Of a stretch of 23,111 bases of DNA, positions 12,601-22,074 are shown piece by piece. The notes under the pieces are model-generated. The model was given only the letters and a program-made list of their open reading frames with translations, did no database searches and was not told the origin of the DNA. Positions within the stretch are counted from its first letter, which is position 1. Each line of letters begins with the position of its first letter. Both the position numbers and the translations under genes were made by a program. The stretch lies in assembly GCA_000444245.1 (NCBI GenBank), contig ATSW01128227.1:1-23111 (forward strand). Direction: 5' to 3'. The DNA comes from Botryllus schlosseri (lineage: Eukaryota; Chordata; Ascidiacea; Stolidobranchia; Styelidae).

Positions 12601-15600
12601 GAATGAATTTCCCGATTATATATCCTCTTTTTCTGATCCCTAAATATGGGGGGCGAAAATTTGTGTCAAGATTGATAAAGGGGAGATATGTCGAAAAAGG
12701 TTGGGAACCACCGGCCTAGATTATTCCAATTTTCATGCCGGCGATGATGTGATATTCGGTTGTACGACTGCTAATATACAAATTTCTTTTAACGCTCTAC
12801 TGGTTGCTGATGATCATCCCTGGCGAGTGTGAGCTGAAAATACACGGATGCATTTCGATATGAATTATTCAAGTATTAATAACGTCCAATTGCAACACAC
12901 CAGGTGATCGGAGGCTTCGTCAACTACAAGATCTGTCGGCTCTACTTCCTGCGCCTCGACGAGCCGCTCGAGGCCATCAAGCAGTTCCGGCGGCACGTCG
13001 ACCTCTTCAAACCAAAACGCGGCGTCTCCGAGCTGGCGTTCGAGCACAGCGCGTGGATGAGCATGCAGTTCGAAGTCTTCGGCGGGCTATTTGACGAGGC
13101 CATCAAGGCTGGGCTGGCTGCGATTCAAACCCAGCACCCTGGGTTTTATTTTCAGCAGGCTGCAAACTACGCACGCGATCGTCGCACGCAAGCTCGAGAA
13201 ATCTGTTCCGCTGTGGGTGGCAGTGCGTACCCAACCCCTGATCCGTTGGAGACGGACGGTCCGCTGGATTTCTACGGGCAGAGACAGTGGCGGCAAGGAC
13301 ACCAAAGCATAGACCCGCCCGACCCTAACAAAGAACGGGACGGTATCCTGGCTTTGAAATTGCACGAAGCCAACGTGGACCAGTCGCGCCAGATCGTGCC
13401 GCTGCTCAGCGCCGCGGTGGCGCAGTTCAAGAAGTACAAGTGCCCCAGGATGAAGCGGTGTCTGACGGTGCATATGGCGGAGGAGTATTATCACGCGAAG
13501 GATTACGTGAAGGCGTTGACGCTGTTTGGTCACACCGCTTGGGATTATCGGGACAACAAGTGGTGGGACGTTTACAACAGGATACAAGTGATCGCGTTCC
13601 GGTGAGACTCTGGAGGGATTTTTTTTTAATTGACAATTACGAGCAGGCCAGGGGGGGTTTCGGGAGTCGACACCCCTCCTTTAGAAACGCGAAACCCCAA
13701 CCTTTTCAAATGACAGCTCTGACGCTAATACTCGGTTGCAATTCAATAAGTCCTGTTATCAGTATTGCGCGCAGCCAATTAACGAAAGGCGTGTTGCCAA
13801 TTAGCGAGATTCGTCCGTGCACATTGCACTGCACAATGTAACGAGACACGATCTCCCGCTGAGATGATTGCGAAATCAGGTCATTCATTGTCGCGTTCGC
13901 AATCGTTGCTAGCCTGATTTACCGCATCTTCAATAAGCCTAATTCCGCTGGCTTGAAGAATCGAATTGGCTTGGTGCGCACGATATCGTCGCTGGCCTAC
14001 ACAATCGCATCTGCAATAGGCCTATTACTCAAGATATCGCTAGCCTAACTACCGCGTCTTGGACCTACCATGCTTTGGCTCCTCGATGGCTTGGATAAAA
14101 TGCTATTAAGCATTATGCTGATTGGCGATTGTGATTAAAGAGTGGCATCTCGTAACTGAATGACATCGAATGTCCGCAATCATGTGCGACGCGTGCGTAC
14201 ATGCGTAATTGATTTCCACTAGTCTTGAGTTATAGTCCAGTAGGCTTGAGTTATAAAAGAGGTAAGGTTTGAACCACCTGTAATCGGCGTCACTATAGCA
14301 CATATTCCATAGAAACTCGTACATTTTGACTTGCGCAAATCGACGCCGAGGCTACGTAAGACGCAAGACGCATTGATAAGCGGGCGTATTTAATTGTTGG
14401 ACGCGTTGATAACCGAGCGTATTCAAATGTTAGACGCGTGTGTATTTCATTGTTCACGACAGATCAGGTCTTATCATACGCCTATGTGACATCGAGACTA
14501 TTGTTACTGATTTGAGTCGAGTAGTAAGTACTGAAAGTATGAACTCCTGGTAATAAGATTTAATTTATCAACTAAAATTATATTTTCCATAGTATTTTTC
14601 ACTTTAGCCTAGACACCTTGATTGGTTGTATCACAGCATGCGAAAAATGTAGTACAAAATTATGCACATCAGCGTAAATGACATATCTATGAAGTAGTGA
14701 TCAACCCCCACAGCATTGTCATAATGAAATTGCATGGCCGAAAAAATACCGACTTATCTTTAATTAGGGTTACCCGTATGCCCTCCTTTTTAGGTTTTTT
14801 GAAAATGTCCTTAGAGGACGCCTAAATGTCGTATTTTTTGGCAACTCTTCTTCCTTTGCAGCTAAGATAACGGGTAGATTCGAGTGAAAATGTTCTTTGA
14901 GCATAACTGACGCTAAATAGGAAATTCGTTCGATCGAAAGCGACAACCTGTTTTTTGGTTAAATTTTTCAGTAAAAATAGCGTAATCGACCGATTTCAGT
15001 TTTGTTCAACTAACTTTTCTGATTTGGTAAAATGTCCTTTCCCGATTCCAAAATATGGTACGCTTATCTTTAATGTGATGTACGACTGGCGATAGAGGCT
15101 ATTCTTTGTGGTAGCATAAAGGTACATATTACACATCTTCCATGCAGTCGAATCGAATTCTACTTTACTCAAAACTGAATCACTCATATACTAGGTTTTG
15201 GCATGCCTTGGTTGTGACATTTTGTTTTTACCACAGATGCGCGTACCTTGTCGCTAACGTGCAGCTATACGTGACGACCGCCATCGAACTCATGGGGAAG
15301 CACTCGAAGGTCTCCGACGAGGACAAGACCAGAATTCAAATGAATCTGATACGGGTGGTTTCGGGAGAGGCGCCGGAGCCCGAGCCGTTGACGCCCTTGG
15401 ACGGAGATTTCATCGCGGGAGCTGAAAGCGATCACGGGGAAGCGCTGGATAAATCTGGGGAGTTATGGCGTGAAAAAACGGCCGACTCGACAGCCTATGA
15501 AATCGACATGAACAAACTGGTACCGTTTGTGGAATGCAGGACGAGCTTCCAATCGCAGAAGGTGCACGCCAACGAGGCTATCGTTCTTCACGTTTATCTT

Positions 15601-18600
15601 CAAACCAGTTGTACGTTTCCGATAAGATTCGCGCGTCTGACGGTGAACACCGGCAACCGTCTGTACGACGAACGTTGCGTTGTCACTGACGAGAAATCCG
15701 GCGCGTTATATCTGGAACCGAACAAGTTGAAGCATCTGACTTTCTCATTTTGCCCCGATCCGAAAGATGTCGGCGACACCGTCCAAGTGTCTACCGTTAC
15801 GCTGCAGCTAGGCGCCGAAGCAAACACGGTGATGTTATCGTGGAACATGCTGGCGACACGACCGACAGTGCCAAGACTCAGCACGAAACAGATGATGCAA
15901 AATGACGCGCCGGCCAGAGTAAAGAAGTGGTCTGACATTGACCCGATACTTAAATGTCGTATTCTCACTCGGAAACCGTTAGTGAATGTTACTATCATGC
16001 ATCATCCGCCTGCTTTGATCCACGAGGTGTACAAGATTACGTTTGTCATGGAGTCTGAGGAGACGCAGAAGATAGAGAACTTAAAAGGGACTTTGACGTT
16101 GACAGACGATAAGTCAGAAGAATGGTCTGTGAACACGTACTTGGGAATGGACGTAGACTCGGTGTTGGGTGTGTCTGCGTTGAAAAAAATCGAATTCTGC
16201 GTGAAAGAGTTGTCTCCTGGCGAGGTATGCGAAAAAAGCGTGTATCTACGTTTCGCAGAGGCCGGTGTCCGGAATTTTTCTGCCCGTGTGTCGTACACGG
16301 CGTTCGACAAAGTCTGTGTGCCTGGCGAAGACGACCGGAAAGACGTAAAGTGTCTGTGCGTCTCGGACCACGCGGTCGCAGTGGACGCGGTGCCCGCGTT
16401 TCGACTGTCGTCGGTTTTGCGGAACAAGGATTTCGAGAGTTTCAAGCACGTGGTCCCGGGCGGGCGGTTTATCGCGGTGGTTACCGTGGATTGCTGTTCG
16501 CCTTGGCCTGTCGAGCTGAAATCTGGCGCCGTGAGCTTGGCCGAACGGGCGGTGTCCGTCGTCAATGGGACGTGTTTCGACATGTTGGCGGGTGTGGTGT
16601 TGAAGCGAGGCGAGACGGCAAAGGACGCTGTTTGTTTGATGTGTGAGGAGGAAGTTAATTTCCCAGGTCGGTATCTTTGAGATTTTCATGCCATTTCGTT
16701 ATGGTTACCAGTGAATATGGTGCTTGATGCCCCTAACCTCCTACCCCTACCCTAATACATTAATACAGTGCTTACCAACCGGTGGGTCGCTAAGAATTTA
16801 TAAATAGAAGTTTTCTATTCAATTTGCCAGGCTAACCAAACACTTTTTCTTCTCACGATTAGACGGGCAAATACCCGTTCTCCTTTAAAATATATTGTTT
16901 TTACGCTCATAAGTGCTGTAAGCCACTTATCGTGCTTCGTGAGCCAGGTCTGACATCTGACAGTCATTTCGATTGGTGCGCAAAATTGGACATTGTGATT
17001 TTGTCGATGCCTTAATATTGGAAATCGTGCCTTCCTCCAAAGGCTTTGCTAACATTGATTGGAAAATGCAATCCAGCCCGATTAATAAGCACGCATTTGC
17101 GGCGATGCAAGCTATACCGAAAACTCGTTTGCGTTCAACGTAATAGACGAATTACTGCTTGATTGCGCACTTTCTTGTTTGTAATAATCTGTTAATCCTG
17201 CGTGTGTTCTTGTCTGCTCCATACACTCGTATTCTCGAATTGTCGCGCAATTTCACTTGTGGGCTTCTAGTTTTCAAGTCGTTACTCACATGACTCTTTG
17301 CATATCCCATCCCATGGTAGATCACACAATGAAACATGCCTTAAAAGTGGATCGCAAACTGTAAAATATTGAAAAGCACTGCCCTATTACATACCTATCC
17401 AGTGCCAAGTTTGACATGCTGAATCCGCCAAGTGTCCTGTAGCACAATTAACGCTCATATTCAGGGAAACGTCTGTTTTCGAATTGATCCGTGCAACATT
17501 GATGTATTGCTTTGATTATATAATATTAGTTATTACATTTCTAATGCCGAATTCACTGCTAATCTTTTTTATAACTGTTTCCAACAATCATGTTGACAGA
17601 TCGAAACAACGTGCCTGTCGGTCGGTATTCTTTGTCTTGGCGGCGACACGAGGACTCGGAGAATGTGTCACCGTTCGTGACGAGTTCCGTCGAAATCGCG
17701 AGCGCCGCGATCAGGTACTGCTAGTTGGTCGTTTGCGATTTGTTTTCCCACATGACTCCGTGGTCAGTAGGGCTGTTCACTCAATACCTGAATATTTTGT
17801 AAATTTGGTTAAAAAACACTGCGTACCAAAATCCGCTTAATTAAAACCGGTAGACGGGAAGTTGTTGCGAGTTATTTTTTACTAGTTCCCTTCAGGCATG
17901 CCTGCAACATGATGTTTGGTCATGATGAAGTGACGAAACTTTCCACCGGAAATACTATTATTTTATAAAATTCTACTAGTTGAACTTATAAAATTTTGGT
18001 GTGCATCGTTTTTTTGTGACAGGTCTTTTTAAAAAGTCGTATGAATGATCAGTCCTGGGCTGGAACGGCCCTGGTTTGAATTTGAATTAATTAACCAATT
18101 GCCGAACAGATAAAAATCACTTGAAGTAACGCAATCAATTTATAACATTCCCAAATTATACTATCATGAACTTACACGAAAGCTATATTTTGTCGCATGA
18201 CTCCACGCAATTTTACCAGTATGTTGTCGTGCGCCATACTGACATTGTGTGTTTCATTGCAGCTTCAAAATACAGAACATTGCTATTGTAGGCTAGGCTG
18301 TATTCTGAATGGGATGTGTATTTACCTAGCAGTATTGTCAAAATCTTTGATGATTGCGATTAAGTGACTCGTGTCAAAGGCAAGCGCATTGCGCAGGACT
18401 TTTGAACTTGATTTCAATAACATAGGCCTACTTTTGAGTCATATCCTGTGGTTATTAATTATCAAATTAGTTGTCGTTGGTACACATGTAGAAGTAAGGC
18501 GAGTTTCTACTCAAGTTGTACAAGTAACGATTACCAAATATGTAAAACCGGAAGCAGTCTAGGCCCAGTTTTGCCTAGAAACTGAAATCTGTTGCGTAGA

Positions 18601-19129
18601 AGTGTAAGTAGTCTAAAATGATAATCACTCAAGTAAGTAAGGCCAGTAGTCTATACCTACCTGGGTACTTCGATAAAGTAGAAGTGCTTTGTTACTTAGC
18701 ACTTCTGTCCTTTCATAGATTTTTCATTTTTATAGATCATTCCCATTGAAGATCGACGTCAGGATGCCTCCGAGCGGAGTTATGTTGGAGCAGATGCCAG
18801 TCACGTACACGATGCGGAACTGTTCCGATGAACCGTGCGAGATCGAACTGATATGCGAGGTGGCGGAAAATTTTATGTTTTCCGGCGTGAAGCTGCAGCG
18901 ATGCCGACTATTACCGGGCTCGGAAGAGTCCCTGACTTATGCACTGTACCCGTTGGCCGCCGGACCCCAGTCACTCCCGAGTTTCCGAATCCGAGAAATT
19001 CCTTCGGAAGGTCGCGACGCTTCGAAACCGGAAAACGACGAATCGCTCTCGTGTTCTTATCTCCGCGAGCATATACCGTCGTCGATTTTCGTCAAACCTT
19101 GTGCCCAGAATCATCAATTGATTAGTTGA
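9671..19129 (+). CDS. TRAPPC11: TRAPP complex subunit 11 (foie gras), nine exons, complete
   Basis: A subunit of the TRAPPIII tethering complex, acting at the ER-Golgi boundary in membrane trafficking and autophagy. Exons: 9671-9798, 10533-10635, 11061-11214, 11273-11444, 11667-11910, 12904-13601, 15237-16666, 17600-17714 and 18736-19129 (TGA). All introns are GT/AG and phases agree, giving 1145 aa against 1133 in human. Recognisable blocks are [12 protein letters not shown] (exon 1), [10 protein letters not shown] (exon 2), [12 protein letters not shown] (exon 3), [13 protein letters not shown] (exons 3-4), [20 protein letters not shown] (exon 5), the foie gras domain over about residues 260-530 (exons 5-7, with [49 protein letters not shown] and [11 protein letters not shown]), then the Gryzun-like beta-rich C-terminal half (exons 7-9) ending in IPSSIFVKP. 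Exon 8 is small and was identified from [16 protein letters not shown], which matches human GHYIISWKR...MEN. Intron 3 is only 58 nt. Exons 5-7 are clearly richer in GC than exons 1-4. Introns 5-7 are loaded with transposons. The start matches the human N-terminus. Confidence 0.96.
9799..10532 (+). other. TRAPPC11 intron 1 (734 bp)
   Basis: GT/AG intron. It contains a 33-bp repeat tail (10415-10447). No gene or RNA gene was recognised. Confidence 0.85.
10415..10447 (+). repeat. 33-bp repeat tail with AATAAA, copy 2
   Basis: It matches 9436-9468 with four mismatches and is followed by a CT-rich stretch. Here it lies inside TRAPPC11 intron 1, where its AATAAA (10442-10447) would be a potential premature polyadenylation signal. 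Confidence 0.6.
10636..11060 (+). other. TRAPPC11 intron 2 (425 bp)
   Basis: It begins GTGAGT. The acceptor is a weak AAG with little pyrimidine tract. Nothing else was recognised. Confidence 0.85.
11215..11272 (+). other. TRAPPC11 intron 3, only 58 nt
   Basis: It begins GTTTGG and ends CACTCTCAG. Removing it joins SLKG to RNTKVAVV with the exact reading expected from the family, so the intron is real despite its length. Confidence 0.9.
11532..11570 (-). repeat. possible retroposon 3' tail with (ATTC)n
   Basis: On the minus strand this reads CAATAAAATAAACTCC and then CTTCATTCATTCATTCA, an AATAAA-bearing end followed by a short tandem ATTC tail as in some CR1/L2-type elements. It lies in TRAPPC11 intron 4. 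It is short and not compared with another copy. Confidence 0.3.
11911..12903 (+). other. TRAPPC11 intron 5 (993 bp)
   Basis: GT/AG intron between phase-0 exons. It contains the hAT-like element at 12338-12713. The other parts show no gene. Confidence 0.85.
12338..12713. mobile_element. hAT-like non-autonomous element (376 bp) in TRAPPC11 intron 5
   Basis: Terminal inverted repeats CAGTGGTTCCCAAC and, at the other end reversed, CGGTGGTTCCCAAC (13 of 14). It is flanked by an 8-bp duplication with one change, GCCTGGAT at 12330-12337 and GCCTAGAT at 12714-12721. Length, ends and duplication all fit hAT. No transposase is present. Confidence 0.85.
13774..14480 (+). repeat. ~700-bp dispersed direct repeat, copy A
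   Basis: This aligns nearly end to end with 22292-22989 in the same orientation, with small indels; blocks such as CGAAAGGCGTGTTGCCAATTA, TACCATGCTTTGGCTCCT and AGAGGTAAGGTTTGAACCAC are shared. It carries internal degenerate ~50-bp repeats around GCTAGCCT / GCTGGCCT. No long ORF is present. Possible left terminus GGGGGGGTTTCG at 13651-13662. Family not recognised. Confidence 0.85.
14495..15205. mobile_element. hAT-like element, diverged copy 2 of the 3117-3630 family
   Basis: Shared blocks with 3117-3630 in the same order: GAGTCGAGTAGTAA, AATTTATCAAC, ATGGTCGAAAAA-like, TATCTTTAATGTGATG, ATTCTTTGTGGT, GCATAAA-GGTACATATT, ending in a decayed terminus near GTTTTGGCA. The left terminus is eroded. 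It is interrupted by the 302-bp insertion at 14765-15066. Confidence 0.8.
14765..15066. mobile_element. 302-bp insertion with hAT-like 8-bp duplication
   Basis: The host element's TCTTTAAT appears at both edges (14757-14764 and 15067-15074), whereas copy 1 has it once, so this is an insertion. The ends TAGGGTTACC and, reversed, TAAGCGTACC form a short imperfect inverted repeat. Just inside each end lies an AAAATGTCC / GGACATTTT motif. No ORF; family uncertain. Confidence 0.7.
16667..17599 (+). other. TRAPPC11 intron 7 (933 bp)
   Basis: GT/AG intron. Reading through its donor would add only GRYL and a stop. Most of it is the hAT-like element at 16766-17381. Confidence 0.85.
16766..17381. mobile_element. 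hAT-like remnant (616 bp) in TRAPPC11 intron 7
   Basis: The left end CAGTGCTTACCAACCGGTGG followed by GTCGC, and the right end reversed, CAGTGCTTTTCAA with GCGATCCACTTTT further in, match the layout of Zaphod/ZBED-type hAT termini. The flanking 8 bp (CATTAATA / CCCTATTA) agree only partly, so the target duplication is eroded. No transposase was recognised. Confidence 0.6.
17715..18735 (+). other. TRAPPC11 intron 8 (1021 bp)
   Basis: GT/AG intron with a TATAG acceptor. No repeat or RNA gene was recognised; the short ORFs are not supported. Confidence 0.8.
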
Positions 19130-19339
19130 ATTTGTTAGTTCCTGTCTGTAATAAGTGCAATGATTCCCGTTTACACGAAATCTCCGTGCCGATCCGTAAA
19201 TATATTGGAAGCTTATGTTATTGATCCTCAAGTTTTCAGTGCAGTTCTTGAACTTGGAACGTTGTAGGTAATGCTGAGTATGCTGAGTATTCATGTCGTA
19301 AAGTCCAGTCAGGGACGAGTTACCTGTCCTAAACAGGCC

Positions 19340-19800
19340 AGTCTAGGCGTGTTATGTAGGAAGCATAAGTACAGCACACGCGCGTTAACGAAGAACAACT
19401 ACTATATGATCCGGACTGAATACAAGAAAACTCATTGCTCTATCAAGCATGACGGACCTCAATTGTGGAACAGCATCTCGCCGGCCATCCGACAGTCGTC
19501 GAGCATGACCGCATTCAAGTCGAAATACAAGCAATTTCTTTTAAATGAATACTAGCCAGCCTTCAGGATTACCGGACCCCGACCTAACATCGAGCTCCGC
19601 CGCATGCCACCTCATTTTGTCGCTTGCGTCTTATATTCTCTGCATTACATTCAGTGTGCATGACTCTTATTTACTTTGCTTAGATTAAGGTGGGTGTCTG
19701 ATCTTGAAGGCTACTCCAAGTTGTTTCGACAGCTTCATATCTTCTCATTGTATCGCAGCCTTCTGATGCTTTGAAACGATGAAAATTTTAATAAACTGAT
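19340..19800 (+). mobile_element. LINE 3' end fragment (CR1/L2/Jockey-like), copy 1
   Basis: The reading frame ending at 19555 has the conserved extreme C-terminus of a LINE reverse-transcriptase protein: KYSTRA, RTEYKKTHCSIKHDGPQLWNS (the GPxLWNS motif), then SSSMTAFKSKYKQFLLNEY. The 3' UTR ends in AATAAACTGAT near 19800 without a poly(A) tail. It is truncated at the 5' side; that edge (19270-19350) is uncertain. The coding end and 3' UTR align with the inverted copy at 7116-7450. It follows TRAPPC11 in the same orientation. Confidence 0.85.
19790..19795 (+). terminator. candidate polyadenylation signal for TRAPPC11, LINE-derived
   Basis: AATAAA; I found no AATAAA or ATTAAA between the TRAPPC11 stop (19129) and this site. 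It belongs to the LINE 3' end. Confidence 0.4.
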
Positions 19801-20393
19801 TGAAGCCTAGGCTTGCATAATGCCAGAGTCATTTTGTTTGAGATTTCATCAGATCCAGCTCGCGATATATTGAAAACATAGGAGGGTGCCTGGAGTAATC
19901 CTTTATTACATGTGTAAATATTGTGTTGCAGTATCTCCACTGTTGTTTTTAGTGCGTGAGCACACAATTTACCCAGTAATCCTCGCTCAATTGCAAGGCT
20001 GCTCTCGATGATACGTGCATTTCAAGTTCCAACTACAGTTGTGTTCATCCTTTCCAAGCTACAAAAACACCGCTGTTTTAGATAATGTTCAACTTCATTG
20101 CATTGTTTCGGGATGATATATAGCTATATTCGTCGTTCAATGAATTATTATATTGTGCTAGCCTTAGCCACCGTGTCTAGCAATATTTGACGTAAATTGT
20201 ATTCAACCTTGAACCTCAGGACAAATTCTGCAGCTGTGTATGTGTGCAACTGTGCATAATACGGAAAGGAGAAACCACTTTTGAATTCACAATATTTCAA
20301 TTGCGCTCTGCCATCAATCTGATTGACATCTAGCCCACCACACCCACCATATCATGAGATCAGACAAAAGATAGCAAATGAGTATCAAAAAAA

Positions 20394-20399
20394 TTTATT
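20394..20399 (-). terminator. SNU13 polyadenylation signal
   Basis: AATAAA on the minus strand, only about 12 nt past the SNU13 stop codon, implying a very short 3' UTR. Confidence 0.7.
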
Positions 20400-20411
20400 G
20401 GCAGTGAAATA

Positions 20412-20801
20412 TCACATTATGAGCAATTGCTCGACACTCCTTTGTAGGCTCTCGATTTGCGATTTCAGTTGAGATCCATACTTTTCAGTGACAGAACACG
20501 CTATCACCGGTCTTGACACTCCACACGCACGCCCGAGTGCTTGTTTTGATCTGACGAAAACGTATGGCACATTCTTGTCTTCACACAACAGAGGCAAATG
20601 GAGAAGTATTTCCAATGGCTCCGTGTCTCCAGCCAGTACTATCAACTGCGACAAACCCCTGTTCAAAGTCTTCGTGGCCTCGTTGGCGCCTTTTCTCAGC
20701 TGTTTGTAGTTGGTCGCCTGTTGAACAAGTTCCAAAATGGTCTTCGTCATCGCTGGGTCGGCCATCGGGTACGCCTTGGGATTAACATCGTCGTTCGTCA
20801 T
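20412..20801 (-). CDS. SNU13: SNU13 / NHP2L1, 15.5K k-turn RNA-binding protein, complete, 129 aa
   Basis: An L7Ae/L30e-family protein of the nucleus and nucleolus. It binds kink-turns in U4 snRNA (tri-snRNP assembly) and box C/D snoRNAs (core snoRNP). The ORF aligns from first to last residue with the 128-aa human protein: DVNPKAYP at the N-terminus, [19 protein letters not shown] (RNA-contact helix and loop), [38 protein letters not shown] and [11 protein letters not shown]. It is uninterrupted in the genome, so the coding region has no intron. The intact, slowly changing sequence, a polyadenylation signal and its own head-to-head promoter with RPS10 argue for the functional gene and not a dead retrocopy; a functional retrocopy cannot be excluded. 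The 3' end converges on TRAPPC11. Confidence 0.97.
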   Translation of the reverse strand: MTNDDVNPKAYPMADPAMTKTILELVQQATNYKQLRKGANEATKTLNRGLSQLIVLAGDTEPLEILLHLPLLCEDKNVPYVFVRSKQALGRACGVSRPVIACSVTEKYGSQLKSQIESLQRSVEQLLIM

Positions 20802-21246
20802 ATTTGCGAAGTATCCTCTCCACTCACCAACTCAACTATGGTGGCTCACTGTTTCACTGAGGCAGTTCCGATACGAATCAACCGATCATGCAAATGCAAC
20901 ACAGCCGGAGTCGCAGTAGTCAATATCAAGTGAAATCAGCGCTTTGGAAAGGTGGCAAAGCGATCTCCGCACGTTTTTCGTGTGATTGACAGGTCTTTCG
21001 CTATAGCAAGTTAATAAAAGCACATCGTCGATTGCAGTCTAACATCGAATGATAAAAAATATATGCATTGTTGATAATTCATGAAATAAAATTATTTCGT
21101 ATAGATTTATGAATTCAAATATGCCTAGCGTATATCAACATATCGGGTTACCGGGGCCTGGAATGATAGCCACGGAACATACTGCGATTAGCTTGAATGC
21201 GTTCTGTGTCGTGGTTGATTGATTCTGTAAAATAGCCGATCTCGGT
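20802..21246. promoter_or_regulatory. divergent promoter region of SNU13 and RPS10
   Basis: About 445 bp lie between the SNU13 start codon (20801, minus) and the presumed RPS10 transcription start (21247, plus). The middle is AT-rich (21040-21110) without a clear TATA box. No gene was seen in it. Confidence 0.5.
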
Positions 21247-21281
21247 CTTTTCGATTGTGGCTGCGAGTGGACGTGCTACAG
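21247..21281 (+). promoter_or_regulatory. probable RPS10 non-coding exon 1 with 5' TOP start
   Basis: CTTTTC at 21247-21252 is a C plus pyrimidine run, the 5' TOP signature of ribosomal protein mRNAs that ties translation to mTOR/LARP1. The stretch ends ...CTACAG before GTTAAT (21282), a usable donor. Splicing to the acceptor at 21436 puts the ATG two bases into exon 2, as in other animals where exon 1 is non-coding. Confidence 0.5.
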
Positions 21282-21437
21282 GTTAATATCGTCTACTGTT
21301 TTATCTTGGGTAATCCTCGTTATTGCGTAGATTTACTTGCTGAAATCTTTCGTATAATTTACATGGATACGTGAAATCTTATTATTCTACTGTAAACTTT
21401 TGTTGGTCTATTGCATCGGTTTTGTTTGTATTTCAGG

Positions 21438-21868
21438 ATGTTGATCCCAAAGAAGGAGCGTGTCAAGGTGTTTGAGTACCTTTTCAAGGAAGGTGTACTG
21501 GTTGCGGAGAAAAACTTCACGCTGGACAAGCATCCAGAAATCGACGTGTCTAACCTTAAAGTTGTGAAGGCCTGCCAGGTAAAATAATACTGGTACTGGA
21601 AACGTAATTTTATATGCAGTCTGAATAAACCTCTGTGACATTCGAATGATATGTAGCTCAAGTCAATTGTCTGAAACTATCCTTGACTTTCAGTCACTGC
21701 GTTCTTGTGGATACGTCCGTGAAAGCTTTATCTGGCGCCATTACTACTACACTTTGACGAATGAGGGTATTCAATACTTGAGGGAAAGACTTAACTTGCC
21801 CCCAGAGATCGTCCCAGCCACTCTCAAACGACAGAATCGAACAATGGAAAGTAGAGCCAGACCTAAAG
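21438..21868 (+). CDS. RPS10: ribosomal protein eS10, two coding exons (partial, 3' end outside window)
   Basis: A component of the 40S subunit beak near the mRNA entry channel. Coding exon 1 is 21438-21578 (exon starts 21437 after TTTCAG; ATG after one base) and coding exon 2 is 21694-21868, with GT/AG borders; 316 bp give 105 residues plus one base. Visible blocks: [79 protein letters not shown] and [10 protein letters not shown], ending RPKG. These cover the whole N-terminal winged-helix domain of eS10. The basic, Gly/Arg-rich C-terminal third is not in the remaining 1.2 kb, so the last exon(s) should lie to the right. The exon 2 donor is AAAG/GTATGT, phase 1. It is head-to-head with SNU13. 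Confidence 0.95.
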
Positions 21869-22074
21869 GTATGTACAAACTTTATACTTATCTATTGTAC
21901 CGGTATCTAATTTGATATTATACAATTAGCTCCATGCGTGTCTTTGTCTCTTCTCTGTCATTTCATTCATATGTTTAATGCACTGATCAAAATTACTGAT
22001 TTCAATCATGTCACTCGATGGTGTAAGAATAAATAAATACAGGCGCTGAACTCTTGATTTTCTGTAGGGATTGA

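Larger units (their letters stand above)
13602..15236 (+). other. TRAPPC11 intron 6 (1635 bp), almost wholly repeats
   Basis: GT/AG intron. From left to right: a copy of the ~700-bp repeat (13774-14480, perhaps starting at 13651), then a diverged hAT-like copy (about 14495-15205) which itself carries a 302-bp insertion (14765-15066). Little unique sequence remains. Confidence 0.85.
19130..20411. other. intergenic region between TRAPPC11 and SNU13 (convergent)
   Basis: It contains the TRAPPC11 3' UTR, the LINE fragment (about 19340-19800) with its AATAAA, and the SNU13 polyadenylation signal. The part 19800-20380 shows nothing recognisable. Confidence 0.7.

Noticed and set aside
13087-13587. 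A 166-codon ORF antisense to TRAPPC11 exon 6
   Set aside because: It is a shadow of a GC-rich coding exon, with no recognisable domain; the sense strand matches TRAPPC11 throughout.
14263-14280. A tRNA-like B box (GGTTTGAACC) in the ~700-bp repeat, suggesting a tRNA-derived SINE
   Set aside because: No matching A box lies at the right distance, and the element is longer than usual for a SINE with no poly(A) tail.
16002-16689. Long ORFs on the other frames of TRAPPC11 exon 7, both strands
   Set aside because: They are products of codon bias in the real exon; none has family similarity that I recognise.
17484-17840. A 118-codon ORF covering the TRAPPC11 exon 8 region
   Set aside because: It reads exon 8 in the wrong frame; the frame that matches the family is bounded by AG at 17599 and GT at 17715.
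21579-21693. A possible box C/D snoRNA in the short RPS10 intron
   Set aside because: CTGA words occur, but there is no good TGATGA box C with a terminal stem.
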